NCBI GenBank assembly: GCA_030848705.1
Contig: CM061245.1
Coordinates: forward strand, 71,101,564 to 71,165,563
Length of the DNA: 64,000 bases
DNA from: Heracleum sosnowskyi
Lineage: Eukaryota; Streptophyta; Magnoliopsida; Apiales; Apiaceae
Reading direction: 5' to 3'
Part shown: positions 1-10,585 of the stretch, in pieces
Layout: each line of letters opens with the position of its first letter
How positions within the stretch are numbered: the stretch's first letter is position 1
Translations under genes and position numbers: made by a program
The notes under the pieces: generated by a model
The model's database searches: none
Seen by the model: only the letters and a program-made list of their open reading frames with translations
What the model was told of the DNA's origin: nothing

Positions 1-1890
1 GAATGTACCTTTAAGAACTGAGAAAGTGGCACATCATCATCAGAAACATCCTCTATGAGAACTTCATCATAGTTGGGTTGTGCAGAGGTGACAGCAGCTT
101 GTCCATGAATGTTACTGTCAGCTAAAGGGTTGACAGTAGGTTCCACCGCAGCTTGGACAGCAGGTTCTGTGGGGACAACAACTTTGACTACATCCGTGAC
201 AGCAGGGTTGTCTGTGACAGCAACATTCACAGTGTCTTTGACAGCAACTGAGGCTGTGACAGCATCTTCCCTAAGGTAAGATGCTCCTTGGAGATTGAAC
301 AAGGCACTGGCTGTTTCTCTTTCTGGCAGAGTTGTGCCTTGTTCTTGCTCAGTATTTGAAAGAGTGGTTGCCATCTCACTTTGAGAAATGAGTTCTTGTG
401 GACCACTAGATGTGAGCTCATCCATGATTGGAGATGGATGATCAAAACATGAAGGGCTGGGACTGTCCCCCTCTCTAGGTTGTGGAGAAGAAACAAATGA
501 ATGAGTAGGGAAGGAAGGAGGTGAAGGTGGAGAAGAGAATATTGGCTGCTCCACAGATGGAACTTGTGAAGCATCAATTTGGGAAGTGAAATCCTCACTG
601 TGTCCTTACTCCATGTGTGTTTCTGCAAGTGGAGGTTCCTCATGAGGTGAAACATGAGGTTGTGCAGACTCTGTACAAGGTGCCTTGGGAGACAGGCCAA
701 TTTCAATAGATGTCCCTTGTTGAGAAGGAACATCTAGGGAGGTGTTTAATGCCCTCTTAGCTCTACAGTCTTTTGGGAGACTACAAGGTGGCTGACAGTG
801 TTTTTGGCCCTCTTAGCTCTCTTTTTCTTAGGCTCAAGAGGAACCACTGTGGATCCTGTTTGACTGCCTTCCTTATTTGCTGCACTAGGTGCAGGAACTC
901 CCTCTTGACTCTCAGTACTACCACCAACATCAGTTTCTAGGGGTCTTTTTCTGGATTCTTGCAAGGCTTGTCTCTGTACTTTGGGAAGTCTAGAGAACCT
1001 AGGCTGAGTGTATGGTGTAGAATGTGGGTTGGCTGAATTTGGGTCTAATCCAGCCTCATCCTCAAGAGTGAAGGTTTCATACCCAGAGGGCAATGGAAAA
1101 TCAAGGTTAGGCACTTGATCAACCATGTGTTTAGTGAAGTAAAGTGGAATATGTGCATTGAGATTCTGTGAAGTGAGGGTTGTGTGTGTATTTCTTTTCA
1201 AAACACTGCAGACCTCTGTACGAGGGGCATCTTCATTAAAGTCACAAAGAGAATTAATACACAACATTAGAAAGCGAGGATAGAGATTTATCTTCTTACC
1301 TATGGCAGCCTTGAGGTGTGCCATGAGTAGCTTTCCAACATCCACTTTGTACCCATGGACAAGAGACTGTGTGAGCTTCTTGATGTAAGTGGAAATCCCG
1401 TTCCAACCAGTGGTCTTTATAGAGAACACTTTCACCATAGTATCAAGAACCATGCTCCATTCCTTTCTGAGATACTTCCTGTCCATTTCATCAGATGGGT
1501 ACCACTTAGTTGGGCCCTCTTCGAGAATGGGTCCCGAATACCCAATTTTTAAGAGAGCTTCTTCAAAGTCTCATCACTTGCAAGCTCTGTGTAGGTCTTT
1601 CCTGGTTCAAGTACAATTCCCAAAGCTGCATTGATGCCTTGAATGGTGAGAGTGTAACTGTGCTATTTGATTTTGAATTTGATGGTGGTATGGTCTCCAT
1701 CTCCCTGAGCAACAACCGACTCCCAAAAGTTTTCAATCCTTTCTAGGTCTTGAACAAGAGTTGAAGTGATAGCATACCCAAGATAGGACTTATTCAAGAA
1801 AAAAACAAGCCCTTTGAAGTCTTCACCAGCATCATTTGGAGAATAGATGTTAGTAAAGTTAGTCTGAGAAATTGATTGTTTAGGTGCCAT
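1..1890 (-). pseudogene. Extra ORF downstream of copia pol (element A), partial and broken
   Basis: Read from an ATG at 1890 leftward. Segments 1663-1890 and 746-1486 are open and belong to one decayed ORF. The stop at 1663-1665 is TAG where a CAG codon is expected, and a frameshift near 1575 follows. The middle (KEW...D...KVFS, then a hydrophobic helical stretch) aligns by eye with the accessory ORF of element B at 58602-60191, so the two are homologous. The C-terminal part is Lys/Arg-rich, then Pro/Ser/Thr-rich. Between about 1 and 480 it contains repeated Ala-Val-Thr residues encoded by the element's recurrent CTGTCA/TGACAG word. I see no convincing envelope features (no clear signal peptide, cleavage site or membrane anchor). 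The domain resembles proteins often labelled 'putative plant transposon protein', but function is unknown. Confidence 0.65.
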
Positions 1891-3246
1891 TGTTGGTATG
1901 AAAGAGGAAAAATAATGAGTTGAGTGAGTAGAAAGAGAAATAGAGAAGAAATTTGTTTTGCTTTTTGGTTGTTCTGTGCCAGGTTTGATATTGTATGATT
2001 AACTGTTGTATAAAAGGGTAGTTCAAGCGTTATACTGAAAAAGGAGATATTTGGAATCGTGTTATTTGCCTAGTAACTCCACCACGTGGGTTGCTCCCTT
2101 TATTTTCTGTCAACGTGGAGGTTGAATTAAGAATTGTAATGGTCCACTACTTTTGACAGTAACCTGTGCGCTGAAACAAATTATCAGTGACATTTGGGTG
2201 ATGACAGTAGGTTTGTCTTGACAGTATCATTGTCGCGAAAAACTTACTGTCATCGTGAAGTACTTTAATGACAACATCTTTTAAAGCTCTCGACAGAATG
2301 TTATTCACTGCTGTCATGAAATTCCGTGACAGTTACTTTTCTTGATGGCAGTGACGTTTGAAGAAAACAATAACTGTCATGAATTTTAATGGATTTTGTC
2401 ATTAATTTACTTAACTCAAAAGACACCATTCACAAATATTCAATTGAAAGCCAGGTATCATGCACAGTAGAGTAATCAGATAATTAACACAGAGACAATC
2501 CAGATAAAGCAAGAAACATGAAAGTTAATAGAACTACTTGTATTAACAAAATCATCTTTTGTAAAAGGAGAATACAAATTATGATTTCATGATTTTATTA
2601 ACTAATCATAAAACTTCTGAACGAGTTTCTTCTTCAGTGCTTCCTTCCTGCTTGAAGAGATCTTGAAGTTCTTCTTCTTTCTCTTACCATTTAGCCTCTT
2701 CACTGGCCTTGGCAGCAGCCTCTTTCTCTTCTTCCTCATCGAGAATGTCTTCTAACTGATCGAACAATTTCTCAACCTCTTCTTTGTGTGGAGAATCACA
2801 CTGAATATTGGGTCTGTACTCGATTCCTACTTTATTTTCCATTTAACCTTTTTCTGATTGTGATAACTAATATGACCTAGTGTTCATTTTATAGGCATAT
2901 TAGGTGAATGGTAAGGTAAACAGTCAACAGCTTGGAATACCCATACAACTACCACATATAGCAATTAAGAGTCATGTCCTCCACTAATCCAACAATTAAC
3001 ACACATATAGCCAATCAATGCAAAACCATTGACCAAAGATCTCAAACTTTGAGGTTATTCAAGTTAATGACACACAAAGTCTTTCTACTGACAATACGAC
3101 TAGCACATAATTCAATTTAGCAAAGTCATAGAAAACATGCTGTCGAAAAGAATAAAAACTTATGTGGACAGTAACTTCTCATGACAATAACTTGGAGGTT
3201 ATTGTCACAAGCTGCATTCAGAAATGAAAATGTAAAAACTAGTAAG
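1891..3246 (-). other. Spacer between pol and extra ORF of element A, rich in TGACAG/CTGTCA words
   Basis: No long ORF. Between about 2140 and 2400 and again near 3130-3190 the sequence carries many copies or near copies of TGACAGTA and its complement (for example around 2156, 2205, 2219, 2247, 2308, 2327, 2373, 3169 and 3180). The only coding-like stretch is the short acidic ORF at 2606-2842. This could be the leader or promoter region of a transcript for the downstream extra ORF (inference). Confidence 0.5.
2606..2842 (-). pseudogene. Short acidic, Glu/Lys-rich coiled-coil-like ORF in element A
   Basis: An ATG at 2842 opens a 79-codon frame ending with TGA at 2606-2608, broken once by an in-frame TAA after a Lys-Trp pair. 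The product would be about 78 residues, very rich in Glu, Ala and Lys with heptad-like Leu spacing, suggesting a helical or coiled-coil protein. It lies between pol and the extra ORF. I do not recognise it and see no equivalent between pol and the accessory ORF of element B. It could be a chance ORF, but the codon pattern on both sides of the stop stays consistent. Confidence 0.4.
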
Positions 3247-6200
3247 TTAACATACCAGATTAAGCATTCCCAATTCACTTACCAACCTGTTAAAGGTGGC
3301 TTCATCCAATGGTTTAGTGAAGATGTCTGCAACTTGCTTCTCTGTTGGGACATTGATCAATTTCACAGTTCCTCTTTCAACATGCTCTCTAATGAAGTGA
3401 TGTCTGATATCAATGTGCTTTGTCCTAGAGTGTTGAACATGATTGTCTGAGATGGCTATGGCACTAGTGTTGTCACAATAGATAGGAATGTTGCTCAACA
3501 CTAGTCCATAGTCCAACAGTTGATTCTTCATTCACAGAATTTGTGCACAACAACTTCCAACTGCAATATATTCAGCTTCTGCAGTTGATGTAGAAACTGA
3601 ATGTTGCTTCTTGCTAAACCATGATACCAATCTTCCACCAAGAAATTGACAGCTACCTGTCGTACTCTTTCTGTCAATTCTACATCCAGCATAATCTGAG
3701 TCAGAGTACCCAATAAACTCAAATCCAGTATTTTTAGGATACCAAAAGACTAGATTAGGAGTGCCCTTTAGATATCTAAAAATTCTCTTGATGGCAACTA
3801 AGTGTGACTCCTTTGGATCAGCTTGAAATCTTGCACAGAGACATGTGGCAAACATTATGTCCGGTCTGCTAGCAGTTAGATAGAGAAGTGATCCCACCAT
3901 GCCTTTATAAGCACTAGAGTCAACTTTCTTTCCATTGGGGTCAAGATCCAGATTTGTTGATGTAGAGATGGGAGTCTTGGCAGGTGATGAATCTTCTAAG
4001 TTGAACTTTTTGAGAAGTTCCTTGACATATTTGGCTTGACAAATGAAGATTCCATCCTCCTTTTGAAGAACTTGTAGACCAAGGAAGAATTACAGTTCTC
4101 CCATCATGCTCATCTCATACTTGTTTCTCATTAGAGATTAGAACTTTTCACACAGCTTCTCATTTGTAGATCTAAAAATAATGTCATCCACATATATTTG
4201 TACCAGAATGATGTCCTTGCCATGATGTTTGTAGAACAGAGTTTTATCTACTATACCTCTTGTAAACGGATTCTCCAATAGAAAGGTGGAGAGTGTATCA
4301 TACTAAACTCTGGGAGCTTGTTTCAGTCCATAAAGTGCTTTGAACAGTTTGTAAACAAAGTTATACATTTCAGCATCTTCAAAGCCAGGTGGCTGTTAAA
4401 CATACACTTCTTCCTCTAACTCTCCATTTAGAAAGGCACTTTTGACATCCATTTGGAACACCTTGAAGTTACAGTGTGCAGCAAAGGCTAGAAAAATTCT
4501 TATAGCTTCAAGTCTGGCAACAGGTGCAAATGTCTCATCATAGTCTATTCCTTCATGTTGACAGTAACCTTTTGCTACTAGCCTTGCTTTGTTTCTTGTC
4601 ACCATTCCATTCTCATCCAGCTTGTTTCTGAAGACCCACTTTGTCTCAATGACTGATTTTCCTTTTGGTCTTGGAACCAACTTCCATACATTGTTTCTTT
4701 CAAACTGACTAAGTTCTTCTTACATGACAATCACCCAGTCAGAATCCAACAATGCTTCATCAATTGTCTTTGGTTCCATTTGAGACAGAAAGCATGAGAA
4801 CATGCTGTCAGCAGAGACATTACTCCTTGTCCTTACCCCAGAGGAAGGATTACCAATGATTAGATCATTAGTGTGATCATTGTTCCATTTTGTGGCTTTG
4901 GGCAAGCTTCTTTGTTGATCTAGTGGATTAGCTCCAGTTTGAGGAGATGAGTCTTCACCAATGCATTTGTCTCCACCATGCTCTTCATTATCTCCAGAAT
5001 CACCATCAAATTGAGGATTTGATGTGATGGTTTGTGACTGAGCTGGAGTTTGATCAACATCATTATCATTGACAACATCTTTCTCAGTACCAATAGTTTG
5101 AGTAAGACTGGGTTCTTCATTAACAATTTCTTCTTCTTCCAAGTATCCTTGATTCTCAAATCTAAGTGTCTGCATTTGACCATCTTCATGCAGCCCTGGA
5201 AACTTGGTTTCATCAAATGTGACATTCACACTTTCTTCAATTGTTCTATGTTCTATGACATAGACTCTATAAGCAGCCCTTTCTAATCCATATCCCATGA
5301 AAATGCCTTCAAGAGATTTGGTATCAAATTTTCCTTTATTTTCATGGCTGTCTTTCATCATGAAACACTTACTTCCAAATACATGAAAATATTTGACAAT
5401 AGGTTTCTTCTCAGTCAACATATGGTAAGGGGTGCTTCCACGAGTCTTGTTGATTATGGTTCTGTTCTGTGTATAGCAAGCTGTGTTTATTGCTTCTGCC
5501 CAGAAGTATGCTGGTAATTTAGCATCATGCAACATAGTCCTAGCAGCTTCAATCAAAGTCCTGTTCTTCCTTTCTACAACACCATTCTGCTGGGGTGTCC
5601 TTGCAGCAGAGAATTGTTGAACAATGCCTTCATCCTTGCAGAAGTTTCCAAGTAAGGCATTTCTGAACTCAATACCATTGTCACACCTCAGTATTTGAAC
5701 TTTTGCATTTGGAGTTCTGTCAAGAACTCTCATGTGATCAATGATGACTTGGGCAGCTTCATCTTTGGACTCTAGAAACTTCACCCAAGTGTATCTAGAG
5801 TAGTCATCCACCATAACTAATGCATATCTCTTTCTGGCTAAAGATGGAGCATTTACTGGGCCAAAAAGATCCATGTGGATTAGCTTAAGTGGTTCAGTGT
5901 TGGTATTGACTTGCTTTGATCTGTGCACATCTCTTCTTATCTTTCCCATTTGACAGTCCTCACACAGTCCTTCTTGACAGAATTCCTGTTGAGGTAGTCC
6001 TCTTACAAGCTCCTTCTTTATCAGCATATTCATTGTCTTGAAGTTTAGGTGAGAGAGTTTCCTGTGCCAAAGCATGTTGTCACCAATAGTAGCTTTAATG
6101 TAGAAACAGTAAGTCTTATCCTTCTTTGTTGAGCTCAGGTCAGCAACAAATATGCTTCCTTTTCTTACTCCCTTCAGTGAAAGGCTTCCATCCTTCTTGT

Positions 6201-6495
6201 GATAGATATTGCAGACCATCATATCAAAGTCAACCTTAAATCCTCTATCACTGAATTGGCTGACACTGAGTAGATTATGCTTTAATCCATCCACAAGAGC
6301 AATATCATTAATGACAACATTCCCAAATTCCAAGCAGCCATATCCCACTATGTAACCTTTGATGTTGTCTCCAAAGGTTATGATTGGGCCAGCTTTCTCC
6401 ACAAAATGTGATAGCATGGCTTTATCACCAGTCATGTGTATTGAGCAACCACTGTCAATGATCCACACAACCTGCTTCTTTTTCTTGCCCTGCAA
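3247..6495 (-). pseudogene. Copia pol of element A: protease, integrase, reverse transcriptase, RNase H
   Basis: The main open stretch is 4720-6495 (591 codons). It starts near the aspartic protease motif DSGCSIHMTG, then has the GAG-pre-integrase zinc-binding region (WHRKLSH...CEDCQ). The integrase core follows with Asp in VDDYSRY, Asp in RCDNGIEF and Glu in QQNGVVERKNRTL. After a stop where Gln is expected (about 4720), the RT begins (ETKWVFRNK, QMDVKSAFLNGELEEEVYV at 4396-4680). Broken RT segments include YVDDIIF near 4180, and RNase H occupies 3247-3900 (SDSDYAGC, KSTTGSC, STAEAEY, FTKPL). Stops include TGG-to-TGA at about 3531, and stops near 4080, 4135, 4300 and 4396. The domain order is copia. 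The frame breaks mean no full polyprotein is made. Confidence 0.9.
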
Positions 6496-7129
6496 AACAA
6501 ATTGTTCTTAGGTTGCATATGGTACCCAATCCTTGTTGGGTCCTGCAGACTTAGTAACACCTGAGTTTCCTTCATTTTCAATATCAACATAATCATTAGA
6601 AATTTTTTGTTCATCTTCCCTTGCCACCCACGTTGGTTTAGAATAAGACCTAGTCTTTTTCTTAATGGGGGTTGCCTTTTTACTGTTACCAGTAGTCAGA
6701 AGTCTCACCAGAGTTCATGTAAGAGCATTTATCAGTTGACAGAATAGGTAAATTAAAGCAAGTACTCATAGCAGTAATTTTACAGGGCATGCAATCAGTG
6801 TTATTACAGACATCCATGGATCTATGCATAACGAGGGTTCTGTGTAAGTTACCCTTGACCTTAGTCACATTGACTTTAGTCTCAGTTGATTTCTTACAAA
6901 CATTTGTCAGATGATGTGAGGAGCCACAATTATTACATAGTTTCCTGGGTGCATTCTTGACATAAGCATAAGCATTACCCTTGTTAATTCCTACTTTGTC
7001 ATTCCTGTTTTTAGACCTGAAAGTGTCTGTGTTGACATCATGTCCTGAAGTTGCTGTCGAGTCTTTCTTGACAGTACCTTTTACATCCACTGTCTTGACA
7101 ACAGGTTTCGAGGTTACTGTCTTAGATAC
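6496..7129 (-). pseudogene. C-terminal gag / gag-pol linker of element A, left of the gypsy insertion
   Basis: Continuation of gag interrupted by the gypsy element. Reading leftward from 7129, the frame encodes a Lys/Thr-rich stretch and then a second CCHC zinc knuckle (CNNCGSSHHLTNVC, about 6900-6940). A basic linker then leads to the protease, with a frameshift or stop near 6508-6700. If the gypsy element and one copy of GATAC are ignored, the frame runs straight from the 17911-18180 side into this one, so the insertion hit an intact coding frame. Confidence 0.75.
7125..7129. repeat. Target-site duplication GATAC, left copy
   Basis: GATAC lies directly before the TG of the gypsy 5' LTR and is repeated exactly at 17906-17910 after the CA of the 3' LTR. 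Five base pairs is the usual size for gypsy integrase. Confidence 0.95.
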
Positions 7130-8322
7130 TGTAATATCCCAAAAAATTGTAATATTTGAAACCCTGATGAATAGTAAATTTGCTGATGAAAATATTTTTA
7201 GACCACACTATGTGGAAGACATGGAATGAATGTTTCGAAGTTATATTGTTGATGTATAAGGAGAATAAGTGAATGCAAACGCAATCAGAATCAGGAGATT
7301 CCCATTCGAGTTTTAAATCACAATTCATCGGACAATCAATGATGTATTGATTTGATCGTTTTGAGAAAGTATGTAGAATGAGAAATCCATAATCACATAT
7401 TAAACCAAGGTTATAAAAAGGTCAAGGAAGTATCCCCTAGCATTGGTACAGAGAAACGTTTTTAAAATCACTTGAACCTATCGCGAAACTTAGCGACAAA
7501 ACAAAAGCGTAACGAATTATGGATTAAACCCTAACTAAAGGAGAAGTATCATATAAGATCATCAAGTGCAACATATAAGAGGATTGATGACACAAATTAT
7601 GACATAAGCATGACACAGGAGGATGACATAGGTGATGACAAAGTGATGACAAGGTGATGAATCACCACCTTGTCAACACTTTCACCACACAATTAGCCAA
7701 GGCTTGACATGTGTCCTTGGGTGACAAAACCAATTAAAGACCACACAATTAAATGGCTTGTAATAAGTGTTAATTAGACAAAAATAAAAGAAAATCAAAG
7801 AAAATCAAAGAAGAAGCATCAAGAAACCTTCAAAACTTTCGGCGGTTTTCTTCATCAAAGATAAGGAAATTTTTCCTCAAGTTCTACTCCACCAAAAATC
7901 ATGATCTTGGGCTCTAAATCATCCTCATCCATAGACTAAGGTAAATCCTTGATCCTAGCTTCATCCATGGATGTTATCATGCTCAAATCATGACTCTTGT
8001 TGGTTCGGTTTATTTATAAGTATCACTTATGTATATTAATGAACAAGAACAAACATTTGCGCTGCCTTTCTGGTTTCAAGTAGAAATCATACTGGCAGTA
8101 GGTTTCAAGCATTTTACTTTTGGGTTGTAATAACTTTAACTTATGGATCATATGACTACTGCTTTTGCAATTTCGTTTCTGAGACATAACTGACGTGAGT
8201 AGATTGATGGTGGGGTCACCATGTGTTTTGATTTATTTTATTATGATTCAAGTATCAAGTGTTTGTATGGAATAAGGAACGTGACAACCTGGATCTCTGA
8301 CCCCGGATCTGGGGGTGTTACA
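7130..8322 (+). repeat. Gypsy 5' LTR, internally deleted
   Basis: Starts TGTAATATCCC and ends GTGTTACA. It matches the first about 850 bases and last about 330 bases of the 3' LTR closely, with scattered differences. At about 7993 it jumps over what corresponds to roughly 14913-17576 in the 3' copy. Most of the U3-equivalent is therefore missing, probably removing the element's promoter. Confidence 0.9.
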
Positions 8323-8326
8323 GAAA

Positions 8327-8339
8327 TGGTATCAGAGCC
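8327..8339 (+). other. Primer binding site, initiator-tRNA-Met type
   Basis: TGGTATCAGAGCC lies four bases after the 5' LTR end. This is the standard sequence complementary to the 3' end of plant initiator tRNA-Met and primes minus-strand synthesis. Confidence 0.92.
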
Positions 8340-9352
8340 TATAATTATTAATCTCAGAGACGATAGGGCGTTAGGAATAATAAATGCAACTATAATAATA
8401 ATGAGAACTCCCATCGAGTTCATGGTTGTGCTATCGGATGTAGCACTGACCGTTAAAACCCGCAAGGGAACTTTTATTTCATAGTAAAGTAACCTAGCTT
8501 TCGTTTGTATAGGTGTTTGCAGCCGAGGAGGCTGATGACTTTGAGACCCAGCATGATGATGCTCTGCTGGCGGCTGAGGACGAGCACATGGACGACCCCA
8601 TGGAGGATCTAGATGAGGATCCCGAGGACCCGGACGAGGATCTGGGAGAGGACCCCGTGACTGTGCTTGACTTTCCTACTTCTCCTGCTCTCACTATTGA
8701 TGGAGAGTCGACTAAGGATGATGATTCCATTGAGAGGGATCAGGTTGTGCCTGATGTAGTTACCACGGAGGACGATGAGACTTCTGAGGAGCCTGATTTG
8801 GACAGATGCCATGGCTCGTGTCAGGAGCCTGACCCGCCCATAGGAGGAGCTTTGATGGGTGACAAATAGCTTAGTTCTCTAATCTCAGATGGCCGTTAGT
8901 AGTGCCAATTTTGTGGGATGGTTCCATTGTACAGTAGTATCCTTTCTGGGTTAGAGATAGGCTGATCAGACTGACGTTAGTAGATGTTGACTGGTTGACT
9001 AGTAGTACTTAGCTTTTGACTGTTGTACGGATGATGTATTTCAGCGACGTGATCGCTTTTGTTGAAACCTTGACTTTCAGTATCTTGTGACTTTATGTCG
9101 CTTATGTATATATTCGTGCATTTCAGTTTCCTTAAAGTTTTTAGTTATAAATTTGATATACCCTGTTATTTCAACTGTTTTACAAGTTATCAGTCTTGAC
9201 ATATAAACTGTGCAACACTCGTTTTAAATATATATATACTTTGTGAAATGATGATTTCCAGGATTTTCACCAATGAACTCAACTGATCCATCCACCTATT
9301 TTGAAAGAAAAAATGGTTTTAATAAAAGTTCTTGTTTAAAAATATCAGGAAA
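8340..9352 (+). other. Long gypsy leader between PBS and gag
   Basis: About 1 kb without gag homology. It contains the acidic ORF at 8513-8869; the rest is AT-rich with no clear ORF. A leader of this size is not unusual in Tekay/Del elements, where it would hold packaging signals. Confidence 0.6.
8513..8869 (+). CDS. Acidic 118-codon ORF in the gypsy leader
   Basis: ATG at 8513, TAG ending at 8869. The protein is strongly acidic, with many Asp-Glu, Glu-Asp-Pro and Asp-Pro-Glu stretches in residues 5-60, then a mixed acidic tail. It has no stop codons although it lies in a decayed element, and its GC content is higher than its surroundings. I do not recognise a family. It may be a small accessory ORF, a uORF, or simply a low-complexity stretch. 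Confidence 0.35.
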   Translation: MFAAEEADDFETQHDDALLAAEDEHMDDPMEDLDEDPEDPDEDLGEDPVTVLDFPTSPALTIDGESTKDDDSIERDQVVPDVVTTEDDETSEEPDLDRCHGSCQEPDPPIGGALMGDK

Positions 9353-10585
9353 ATGTCACCCCGACATATGGGAACACGAGCACGCCCTGCCAATCCTGCG
9401 GCTTAGGGCAGTGTTAACCAGAGAGAAATAGGGCAAAACTTTCATAATGAGGAAGAAGACCCAGACTTCCACGAGTTGGGAGAACAGAATAATGAGGAAG
9501 GTGAGTATGAAGGAAGCGGAGAGGATGATGATTATAATGAGTTTGATGATCAGGACTACGAAGAGGAAGAGTATGAAAATACTCAGAATGTGGAGGTCCC
9601 CGGTGGAAACCCGATGGACCAATTCATGCACCTACTCCGACAGAATTTGAACCAGCACCCACCGCCACCACCACCAGGCCCCAATACTGCGGGGCATAAT
9701 GCTTTTAAGGCCTTTAAGTCCCTTAGGCCCCCAGAATTTCAGGGATCCGCTGACCCTGTTGAGGCAAGATCTTGGTTAAAGGAAATGGAAAAATCTTTTG
9801 AAATCCTAGGTATCGAGGAAGCCCAAAAGACCATCTTTGCTACTTATCTCCTAAAAGGAGAGGCTAACTACTGGTGGGAATCGAAGAGGAACCTAGAAAC
9901 AGATGCCGTTATTACCTGGGCAAGGTTTACTACCTTATTTCTGGAGAAGTATTTTCCTGTATTCATGGAAGCACAAATGGAGCGAAAGTTTTTGGAACTG
10001 AAACAGGATAACATGACCGTGGCGGAATATGAAGCCAAGTTTACTGAGTTGTCTAGATTTGTGCCAGAATTTGTCAATACCGACTTGAAGAGGTCAAGGA
10101 GGTTCCAGCAAGGGTTAAAGCAATGGATTCAGAATAGAGTAGCTGTGTTGGAAATAACGGACTATGCCTCGCTAGTGCAAAAGGCAACCATAGTGGAAGC
10201 AGGTAGTGAGCAGAGTCAGAAAGGAAGAGAGGAGAAGAAGAGAAAGTTTGGTAGTCAAGGAGGAATCTCGGTGAACAGGAGTTTCCCAGTAAAGCCATTT
10301 GGAGGAACCAGGTCCCAACCCTTAAGGAGTTCCGAATTCAGGAGAACTGAGAACAGGAGCCTAAGCCAGGGCGACAAACAGATAGGAGTGTCCCATTTTA
10401 GTCAACCCCGACCCCACTACCTGACTGCAAGACTTGCGGAAGAAAACATATGGCAGAATGTACCCTAAAGTTGGTAATCTGCTTCAAGTGCAACAAGACG
10501 GGGGCACTACTCCAAAACATGCCCTCAAAACAATCAGAAGTGTTTTCAGTGTGGGAAATTAGGACACCAGAAAAGAGATTGCCCT
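9353..10585 (+). pseudogene. Gypsy gag with zinc knuckles, broken
   Basis: The likely start is ATG 9353. An in-frame TAG at 9404-9406 cuts it after 17 codons. From 9476 the frame is open to 10468: an acidic N-terminus (residues about 1-45 of this part), then the Retrotrans_gag domain (PPEFQG, SWLKEMEKSFEI, YWWESK, FLELKQ, MTVAEYEAKFTELSRF), then a basic tail. A first zinc knuckle (CKTCGRKHMAEC, about 10426-10461) is read in a shifted frame. A second knuckle (CFQCGKLGHQKRDC, 10541-10582) is back in the gag frame. Two compensating indels, one just before 10426 and one near 10501, flank the first knuckle. Gag and pol therefore share one frame apart from this patch. Confidence 0.88.
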
